From CAVZLD01 sp964522605 (GTDB lineage: Bacteria > Planctomycetota > Planctomycetia > Pirellulales > Pirellulaceae), in the NCBI GenBank assembly GCA_964522605.1, contig CAZFWV010000228.1, positions 1 through 11,317 of the forward strand: a stretch of DNA of 11,317 bases, given 5' to 3'. Position 1 is the first letter of the stretch. The number at the start of each line of letters is the position of its first letter. This document shows, one piece after another, positions 5,841 to 11,317 of the stretch. Under the pieces are notes generated by a model. That model did no database searches. It was not told where the DNA came from and saw nothing but the letters and a program-made list of their open reading frames with translations. The position numbers and the translations under genes were made by a program.

Positions 5841-7313
5841 ATGATGAACAAAGAAACCAAGGATTTGCCGAGCTACCACATGCCCGTGGACGAGTTCCGA
5901 CGCCACGGACGAATGCTCGTCGATTGGATTGCGGATTACTACGAACGGATCGAGTCTTACCCGGTTCTTTCCACGCTTGAACCCGGGCAAGTTCGCCAAC
6001 AATTGCCGGCCAGTGCTCCTCCGACCGGCGAGCCATTCTCGGCAATCCTGGAAGACGTGGAGCGGATCCTGCTCCCCGGCATAACTCACTGGCAATCACC
6101 ATCTTTTTTTGCGTTTTTTCCTGCTAACACGTCAGGGCCTTCCATTCTGGGTGAATTGCTCTCGGCCGGACTGGGCGTGCAGGGAATGCTCTGGGCGACC
6201 AGCCCCGCCTGCACGGAACTGGAAACACTCGTGCTCGATTGGCTCGTGGAGATGCTGGGCTTGCCCGACCAATTCCGTTCGACCAGCACCGGCGGAGGCG
6301 TCATTCAGGATACGGCATCGAGTGCTGCATTGACGGCGCTGCTGGCCGCGCGGGAACGGTCGACAAACTGGCAAAGCAACGAATCCGGCGTCAACAGTCG
6401 GCTGGTGGCCTACTCGTCCACGCAGGCCCATTCTTCGATTGAGAAGGCCATCAAGATCGCCGGTCTGGGAAGTCAACAGTTGCGTCGAATCACCGTCGAC
6501 TCGAATTTCGCCATGCGTCCGGAGGCGCTGGCGCAACAGATCCAACTCGATCGGCAGGCCGGTCAGATGCCGTGTTTTGTATGCGCAACGGTTGGCACAA
6601 CTTCATCGAACGCCCTGGATCCGATACGAGCCATCGGTGAGATCTGCCGGGCGGAGAACGTATGGCTGCACGTGGATGCCGCAATGAGCGGAACGGCGGC
6701 CGTGTGCCCCGAGTTTCGACACTTCCATCAAGGCGTGGAATTGGCGGACAGCTACTGTTTCAACCCCCACAAGTGGATGTTTACGAATTTCGACTGCGAC
6801 TGCTTCTTCGTCGCACGTCGGGCCGACTTGATCCGCACGCTGAGTATTCTGCCGGAGTACTTACGGAACCAGGCGACTGAATCGGGCGCGGTGATCGACT
6901 ATCGAGACTGGCAGATCCCATTAGGGCGTCGCTTTCGCGCGCTGAAGCTGTGGTTTGTGATCCGTCATTACGGCATTGCAGGACTTCAACACCATATTCG
7001 GCAGCATATCCAGATGGCACAACAGTTTGCCCGGTGGGTGGAAGACAGCGACCAGTTTGAATTGGCAGCCCCTGTCCCCTTGAACCTGGTCTGCTTTCGT
7101 CATCGAGCCGGCAACGAATTGAACCGACGATTGCTCGATCGACTGAACGCAACTGGACAGCTTTATTTGACTCATACTGTGTTGAACGAAGATTTTGTCC
7201 TGCGGTTCTGCGTCGGTCAGACACACACCGAGGCGCGACATGTGGAAAGAGCCTGGCAACAGATTCAGCAAGTAGCAGCCGAACTGCTCGCTGAAAATCG
7301 TTCTGGGAGGTGA
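5841..7313 (+). CDS. Group II PLP-dependent decarboxylase, aromatic-L-amino-acid type
   Basis: This 490-residue protein matches the length and fold of aromatic-amino-acid (DOPA/Tyr/Trp) decarboxylases. It has the N-terminal HMPVDEFRRHGRMLVDWIADYY arm split across its first 35 residues and the pocket segment HWQSPSFFAFFP. Further motifs are the glycine-rich GGGVIQDTASS (from Gly151), His197 that stacks on PLP, Asp279 in HVDAAMSG that binds the pyridine nitrogen, and Lys311 in NPHKWM that forms the Schiff base. Tyr340 of the mobile loop (LPEYLRN) is present, followed by YRDWQIPLGRRFRALKLW. Tyr at the loop position and His at the stacking position are the residues of true decarboxylases rather than the aldehyde synthases of the same family. 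It should convert an aromatic amino acid to its amine plus CO2 in the cytoplasm; which amino acid is not readable. ATG 5841 and 5844 are both possible; neither has a strong ribosome-binding site. The propeller gene starts 5 bp after the stop. Confidence 0.93.
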   Translation: MMNKETKDLPSYHMPVDEFRRHGRMLVDWIADYYERIESYPVLSTLEPGQVRQQLPASAPPTGEPFSAILEDVERILLPGITHWQSPSFFAFFPANTSGPSILGELLSAGLGVQGMLWATSPACTELETLVLDWLVEMLGLPDQFRSTSTGGGVIQDTASSAALTALLAARERSTNWQSNESGVNSRLVAYSSTQAHSSIEKAIKIAGLGSQQLRRITVDSNFAMRPEALAQQIQLDRQAGQMPCFVCATVGTTSSNALDPIRAIGEICRAENVWLHVDAAMSGTAAVCPEFRHFHQGVELADSYCFNPHKWMFTNFDCDCFFVARRADLIRTLSILPEYLRNQATESGAVIDYRDWQIPLGRRFRALKLWFVIRHYGIAGLQHHIRQHIQMAQQFARWVEDSDQFELAAPVPLNLVCFRHRAGNELNRRLLDRLNATGQLYLTHTVLNEDFVLRFCVGQTHTEARHVERAWQQIQQVAAELLAENRSGR

Positions 7314-7318
7314 GACGA

Positions 7319-8335
7319 ATGATCTTGGATTCTCATGTAATCGTTTACTGCTCAAGGGCATTGTGCCTCGTGATCGCTTTTGGCGCATCCTCGCTTTTGC
7401 GTGCCGAAGAACCGCCTTCGGCAGAAGGGCGGCTGGTCGAGGTTCGCAAGATCTGGGACTTGGCACCCCACAACGCATTCACGGATTTGATTCGCTTCCA
7501 GGATCGCTGGTGGTGTGCTTTTCGCGAAGGACAGGGACACGTATCTCCCGACGGAGCACTTCGCGTGATCCAGTCCGTCGATGGACAAGCCTGGCAGTCC
7601 GCAGCAAGGCTCGAGTCGAGCGAAGCAGACTTACGCGATCCCAAGCTGTCTCAGACACCCGATGGGCAACTGATGATCACTGCCGTCGCAGCATGGCACT
7701 CGCCGAATCCATTCACCCACCAAACGTTCGTGTGGTTCTCAAATGACGGCACGACATGGAGTGACCCGGTGCCCATCGGTGATGCGGGCGTTTGGTTGTG
7801 GCGGACAACTTGGAACGAGAAGACCGCGTACAACATCGGGTACAGCTGTCAACAGGATCGTTTTGTTCGCCTCTACGAGAGCCGCAATGGAAGAGATTTC
7901 GACACACTCGTCAAGCGTCTTTCGGTCGAAGGCTATCCCAACGAAACGTCACTCTTGTTCGACGAAGGCGGGCGTGCCTGGTGCTTGATGCGTCGCGACG
8001 GGAATCCAGGTTCAGGCCTACTCGGGTCCGCGGTAAAACCATACACCGAGTGGAGCTGGAAAGAGCTCGGCTGCCAAATCGGAGGGCCGCATTGGATCCG
8101 CATCCCCGACGGACGTTTTCTGGCCGCCGTTCGCCTCTATGCAGGCAACGTGCGTACGTCACTCTGCTGGATCGATCCCGAGACGGCGGAGCTTCGGGAG
8201 TTCCTCGCCTTGCCCTCAGGTGGCGACACGAGTTACGCGGGTCTGGTCTGGCACGAGGATTTGGTGTGGGTAAGTTATTATTCCAGCCATGAAGGAAAGA
8301 CCAGTATCTACCTGGCAAAGGTCGCTTTGCCGTGA
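7319..8335 (+). CDS. Secreted sialidase-like (Asp-box) beta-propeller protein
   Basis: This 338-residue protein begins with a signal peptide: a hydrophobic stretch at about residues 14-27 and a likely cut after LRA at residue 29. Two Asp-box motifs of the form S-x-D-G-x-x-W are visible, SVDGQAW at 86-92 and SNDGTTW at 141-147. Repeating blade-like segments follow (GYPNETSLLF, GGPHWIRIPDGRFLAAVR, SYAGLVWHEDLVWVSYYSS). This is the six-bladed propeller fold of exo-sialidases. True sialidase activity needs an Arg triad plus Tyr/Glu that I cannot assign safely, so the substrate is open and many planctomycete members are uncharacterised. ATG 7319 follows GGGAGG (7305-7310) by 8 nt, a strong site lying inside the end of the decarboxylase gene, so the pair is very likely one operon. 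It acts outside the cytoplasm whereas its partner is cytoplasmic. Confidence 0.85.
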   Translation: MILDSHVIVYCSRALCLVIAFGASSLLRAEEPPSAEGRLVEVRKIWDLAPHNAFTDLIRFQDRWWCAFREGQGHVSPDGALRVIQSVDGQAWQSAARLESSEADLRDPKLSQTPDGQLMITAVAAWHSPNPFTHQTFVWFSNDGTTWSDPVPIGDAGVWLWRTTWNEKTAYNIGYSCQQDRFVRLYESRNGRDFDTLVKRLSVEGYPNETSLLFDEGGRAWCLMRRDGNPGSGLLGSAVKPYTEWSWKELGCQIGGPHWIRIPDGRFLAAVRLYAGNVRTSLCWIDPETAELREFLALPSGGDTSYAGLVWHEDLVWVSYYSSHEGKTSIYLAKVALP

Positions 8336-8340
8336 ATGTT

Positions 8341-8371
8341 TCGGCCGCACGGCTCCCAAACCGCCGGCCGA
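8341..8371 (+). terminator. GC-rich hairpin after the propeller gene
   Basis: TCGGCCG at 8341-8347 pairs perfectly with CGGCCGA at 8365-8371. An inner CGG/CCG (8350-8352 with 8361-8363) extends the stem across small bulges, leaving an 8-nt loop. It begins 5 bp after the stop at 8335, the position expected for a transcription end. There is no T-run, as is common for planctomycete 3' hairpins, so it may act with Rho or as a processing barrier. Confidence 0.45.
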
Positions 8372-8572
8372 TGTTGCTAAGATAGTGGCCTGAGAAACCA
8401 CCTTCCCACCCCCAGGGGTCACCCCCTTCCCGCCCGTTTTGTTGACGGCGGCGCAGTCAATGAACCAGGACGACCAACGGGAGTCCGGCATTTGCCGGTT
8501 TCGCGTGGGTTTTGAAGACCGTGGACCGCGCCGCAGTGAAGAAAACCATGCGCAATGTTCAAAGGAGATCCG
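8372..8572. other. Spacer before the methyltransferase-thioredoxin fusion gene
   Basis: About 200 bp without a recognised gene. TTGACG occurs at 8442-8447, but no -10-like hexamer lies at the right distance. A C-rich tract (about 8401-8434) with pyrimidine runs on the + strand is the only compositional feature. The fusion gene presumably has its own promoter here, since a hairpin separates it from the upstream operon. Confidence 0.35.
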
Positions 8573-10252
8573 ATGGCACATCCGGATTCCGCTCCTACTC
8601 CACTCCAAGACCCGATCAGCGCAACATCTGGCAAGGCTCTGTTGGTTGCAGCTCTTCATGGAGAAACGACGCCGCGTCCCGCTTGGGTTCCGTTTGTGGG
8701 CTGCCATGCGGGTTCACTGATTCAAGTCTCGGCGCGAGACTACCTGCAGTCGGCGTCCTTGATGATCCGAGGGACGGAAGCAGCCTTGGAGCGCTATCAG
8801 CCCGACGGTCTGCCCGTTGTCTTCGATCTCCAACTGGAGGCCGAACAGTTGGGATGTGAATTGCGGTGGGCCGACGACAATCCACCTTCCGTGGTCTCAC
8901 ACCCTTTAACCAACGGCAGTCAACTCCATGAGCTTCAAGTTCCTGCCTTCGATGCGGGGCGAGTTTCCGCTGTGCTCGAAGCGACGCGTCATCTTTGCCA
9001 ACACCACACGGATACTGCGTTTTACGGCCTCGTAACGGGACCGTTCACACTGGCCTTGCATTTGCTGGGCACGGACATTTTCATGCGAATGTTCGACGCG
9101 CCACAAGACGTGCATCATTTGATGGACTTTGCTCGACAGGTTGCCGTCCGCATGAGCCTGCTTTATCTCGAAGCGGGTTGTGATGTGATCGGGGTTGTCG
9201 ACCCGATGACGAGTCAGATCGGACCGGATCAGTTCCGAGAATTCGTCACACCTCACGTGGCACCTTTGTTTGCTCAGATTCGTGAGCAGAATGCACTGAC
9301 TTCGTTTTTCGTCTGCGGCCACGCGATCAAGAACATCGAAGCAATGTGCGAGTGCCAGCCGCACAACGTCAGTGTGGACGAGAACATTCCACTCAGCTAT
9401 GTCCGCGATAAATGCCGAGGAAGGGGAATCAGCTTCGGGGGAAACCTGCAATTGACGTCGGTCCTATTGCTGGGACATCCTGAAGACGCCGAGCGTAATG
9501 CGCTCGAATGCATGGAGATCGGGGAGAACCGAGGATTCATCCTTTCTCCTGGATGTGATCTGCCTTATGCAACCCCTCCTGCCAACCTGGAGGCAATTGG
9601 ACGCTTTATCCGCGACCCGTATCGGCAGGAAGTGATCCGCACCATGGCGGTTCAGGACAAGGCGGAAAGCGCTCTGGATCTTTCCGACTACGGACACTCG
9701 GACCGCATCGTCGTCGATATCATTACGCTCGATTCCGAAGCCTGCACGCCTTGCCAGTACATGGTTGAGGCCGTCAAACGCGTCGCTCCCGAATTCGATG
9801 GCATCGTGCACTGGCGCGAGCACAAGATCAAGTACCGGGAAGAGCTCGTGTTCATGACCAGTCTGTTCGTGAAGAATGTACCCACCATCTGCATTGATGG
9901 TCAGATCACATTCGTGTCACGAATTCCACCCGAAGAGGAATTGATCCAAGCGATCCAGCAGCGGATTAATGAGAAGATCCGCGATCGGATCCGGCGACGG
10001 CGAGCGAGCGTTTTTGTCCTCGGCAAGCCCGGTTCGGCACGTGATGAACTCCTCGCCCAATTGCAGCGGGCAGTCACGGAGTTGGGGACGGAGATCTCGA
10101 TCTCGGTACTGGAAAACGACCAGGAATTCCTCGAGTTCGGTGTCCTGCCCTCGCAAACGCCCGCCCTGGTGATTGCGCGCTACCAGCTAAAATCGACGCG
10201 CCGTGTTCCCGAGCTTCCCGTCTTGAAGGAATGGATCAAGGAACTAACCTGA
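8573..10252 (+). CDS. URO-D/MtaA-like methyltransferase fused to two thioredoxin-like domains
   Basis: This 559-residue protein has three parts. Residues about 20-350 form a URO-D-fold domain nearer to corrinoid:thiol methyltransferases (MtaA/MtbA/CmuA type) than to HemE, since the HemE start motif with its catalytic Asp and Arg is absent. Its signatures are YGLVTGPFTLA, SVDENIPLS, GISFGGNLQ and LSPGCDLPYATPPANLEA. MtaA-type enzymes bind zinc through H-x-C and a distant Cys; here the first site reads F246-V-C248-G-H250 and the distant Cys is Cys328, so the His position holds Phe. Residues about 376-465 are a thioredoxin fold with CTPC (391-394) and cis-Pro437. Residues about 478-559 match the redox-active-disulfide (Thioredoxin_3) pattern VLG...AVTELG...GVLPSQTPALVI...RVPEL, but KPGSAR replaces the CxxC. 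The likely role is redox-linked methyl or thiol chemistry; the substrate is unknown. ATG 8573 follows AAAGGAG (8561-8567) by 5 nt; ATG 8555 is upstream of that site. Confidence 0.85.
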   Translation: MAHPDSAPTPLQDPISATSGKALLVAALHGETTPRPAWVPFVGCHAGSLIQVSARDYLQSASLMIRGTEAALERYQPDGLPVVFDLQLEAEQLGCELRWADDNPPSVVSHPLTNGSQLHELQVPAFDAGRVSAVLEATRHLCQHHTDTAFYGLVTGPFTLALHLLGTDIFMRMFDAPQDVHHLMDFARQVAVRMSLLYLEAGCDVIGVVDPMTSQIGPDQFREFVTPHVAPLFAQIREQNALTSFFVCGHAIKNIEAMCECQPHNVSVDENIPLSYVRDKCRGRGISFGGNLQLTSVLLLGHPEDAERNALECMEIGENRGFILSPGCDLPYATPPANLEAIGRFIRDPYRQEVIRTMAVQDKAESALDLSDYGHSDRIVVDIITLDSEACTPCQYMVEAVKRVAPEFDGIVHWREHKIKYREELVFMTSLFVKNVPTICIDGQITFVSRIPPEEELIQAIQQRINEKIRDRIRRRRASVFVLGKPGSARDELLAQLQRAVTELGTEISISVLENDQEFLEFGVLPSQTPALVIARYQLKSTRRVPELPVLKEWIKELT

Positions 10253-10294
10253 CAGCACATCCCGTCACAGGCAAGCATTGACACTCCAGCTGTA

Positions 10295-10315
10295 GGACGG
10301 ATTGGCAATCCGTCC
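10295..10315. terminator. Perfect hairpin between convergent genes
   Basis: GGACGGATT (10295-10303) and AATCCGTCC (10307-10315) form a perfect 9-bp stem with a 3-nt GGC loop. It lies 42 bp after the fusion gene's stop and 3 bp beyond the sulfatase stop, so it could end transcription from both sides. No T-run flanks it on either strand. Its compact form and position suggest a dispersed intergenic hairpin repeat serving as a bidirectional terminator or mRNA end; the dispersal is inference. Confidence 0.5.
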
Positions 10316-10318
10316 AAT

Positions 10319-11317
10319 TCATGGAACCGGCTTAGTGGCCAAGATCTGCTGGAACTGACGCCGCACGGCCTCAACTTCTGGATCCGTCGATCGGGTCACA
10401 TCGCGATATCCTGAACCATCACGGCTCGTGCCACAATCATACAGCCGGCCAAAATCATTTGGCGAGTTATTCTCGAGCAACCAGCGTTTGGTACGCAGTA
10501 CGCGTCGATCGCCTAGGTAACTGAAGATCCAATCTCGCGTGTCCGTCTGCTTTCCGTGCAGGATCGGAACCATACTCTTTCCGTCCAACGGATGCGCGGC
10601 GGGCAACGAAGCTTCTGCCAACTCGACGAGCGTTGGAAAGACATCCGATGTATCGACGAGCGCCTCCGAGGTCCCCGTCGGCTGGACGCGGCCAGGACCA
10701 TAAACGATCATCGGCACACGCGCCCCCAACTCGGTTGGTGTTCCCTTACCTTCGCCTCCCGTGCCGTTATCCGCGGTGAAAAGCAGAATTGTGTCCTCCC
10801 AGATCCCCAATTCCTCAATCGCCGTGACAATCCGTCCGACGAGATGATCCATGTACTCGACGTTCTCCTGGAACTTCTCTGCCTTCGAGTTGCGAAATTT
10901 TTCCTTCGCATTCGGGTTCGTCATGGGTGTCGAATAGAAGGGACCGTGAGTCAACACCATCGGATAATAGATGAAGAAGGGCCCGTCTTTGTGTCGTCTG
11001 GCGAAGTCAATCACGAAATCGGCAAACAGATCCGGTCCATACTGCTCCATGGTTGTCGGAACGTACTGGCCATTCCGCAAGATGCTGGGATTCCAGTACC
11101 GTGACGTCTTGCCTCCTACCGGTCCCTCCCAGCCGCCCGTGTGTTGAACGCCTGTCGGCAAATTGTGCTTGTACGCCCACATGCAGTACTCATCGAACCC
11201 ACACTCGCGAACTAGATCTGGCAACGTGCCTGACAATTGCCACTTGCCTGACTGAGCCGTCACGTAGCCCGCCGACTTGAGCACCTGGCCGAACGTGAGA
11301 TGATTGACGATCTGTTC
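10319..11317 (-). CDS. Sulfatase (formylglycine-dependent family), C-terminal part
   Basis: The frame runs off the right edge, so only the last 332 residues are visible; the N-terminal signal peptide, first metal ligands and the C-x-P-S-R formylglycine motif lie outside. Visible family landmarks in order are AGYVTAQSGKWQLSG (Lys at 11243-11245), PFFIYYPMVLTHGPF with its His, and LLFTADNGTGGEG with the metal-binding Asp-Asn. GKGTPTELGARVPMIVYGPG follows with a Lys, then a C-terminal subdomain with DVFPTLVELA and SMVPILHGK. These enzymes hydrolyse sulfate esters of polysaccharides or other compounds, usually outside the cytoplasm. The common GKWHLG motif reads GKWQLS here, so the active-site His position is Gln. 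The GTG at 11284-11282 is an internal Val codon, not a start, because homologous sequence continues upstream of it. The gene is convergent with the fusion gene. Confidence 0.93.
   Translation of the reverse strand, partial: EQIVNHLTFGQVLKSAGYVTAQSGKWQLSGTLPDLVRECGFDEYCMWAYKHNLPTGVQHTGGWEGPVGGKTSRYWNPSILRNGQYVPTTMEQYGPDLFADFVIDFARRHKDGPFFIYYPMVLTHGPFYSTPMTNPNAKEKFRNSKAEKFQENVEYMDHLVGRIVTAIEELGIWEDTILLFTADNGTGGEGKGTPTELGARVPMIVYGPGRVQPTGTSEALVDTSDVFPTLVELAEASLPAAHPLDGKSMVPILHGKQTDTRDWIFSYLGDRRVLRTKRWLLENNSPNDFGRLYDCGTSRDGSGYRDVTRSTDPEVEAVRRQFQQILATKPVP

Noticed and set aside
6104..6119. Two T-runs (7 T and 6 T) in the decarboxylase, a possible slippage or frameshift site.
   Set aside because: They encode the conserved FFAFFP segment of the family and the frame stays open and homologous on both sides.
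6921..7478. 185-codon - strand frame across the decarboxylase end and propeller start.
   Set aside because: No recognisable motifs and no ribosome-binding site; antisense to two firm genes.
7319..8335. Calling the propeller protein a true exo-alpha-sialidase.
   Set aside because: Asp-boxes give the fold, but the Arg triad and Tyr/Glu pair cannot be assigned with confidence from sequence alone.
8573..9620. Calling the URO-D-like domain uroporphyrinogen decarboxylase (hemE).
   Set aside because: The HemE N-terminal active-site motif is missing and the GCD-type C-terminal Cys motif is that of corrinoid/thiol methyltransferase relatives.

Overview
The window looks like chromosomal DNA of a planctomycete (Planctomycetota), moderately GC-rich. 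The phylum call is inferred from gene content: a formylglycine-type sulfatase, a secreted Asp-box/sialidase-like propeller, an exported dienelactone hydrolase, a short BON-domain protein, a URO-D/thioredoxin fusion, and intergenic hairpin repeats of a style common in that phylum. No rRNA, tRNA, CRISPR array, transposase or phage gene was seen.

Layout. (1) 1-53: a nested inverted repeat. (2) 143-2113: a loose stress-type group on the + strand, comprising a PRC-barrel protein, a BON-domain protein and a UspA-family protein, each with its own spacer. A possible 29-residue membrane microprotein lies on the - strand at 1416-1505, divergent from the Usp gene; an inverted repeat and a leader hairpin lie between them. 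(3) 2474-5544: an exported dienelactone-hydrolase-family enzyme whose stop overlaps (ATGA) the start of a penicillin-acylase-type Ntn-hydrolase. (4) 5841-8335: a group II PLP decarboxylase of aromatic-amino-acid type, followed 5 bp later by a secreted sialidase-like propeller. A long imperfect hairpin precedes the pair and a GC-rich hairpin follows it. (5) 8573-10252: a single gene fusing a URO-D/MtaA-like methyltransferase domain to two thioredoxin-like domains, the second without cysteines. (6) 10319-11317: the C-terminal part of a sulfatase on the - strand, convergent with (5), running off the right edge; a compact perfect hairpin separates the two stops.

How they may work together. The PRC, BON and Usp proteins form a plausible stress/envelope group. 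The hydrolase-acylase pair and the decarboxylase-propeller pair look like two two-gene operons of scavenging or secondary metabolism, with substrates that cannot be read from sequence. The least ordinary gene is the URO-D/Trx/degenerate-Trx fusion, whose usual zinc His position appears to hold Phe. No complete new multi-gene defence or mobile system was recognised; the novelty candidates are this fusion, the microprotein with its divergent control region, and the structured leader of the decarboxylase operon.
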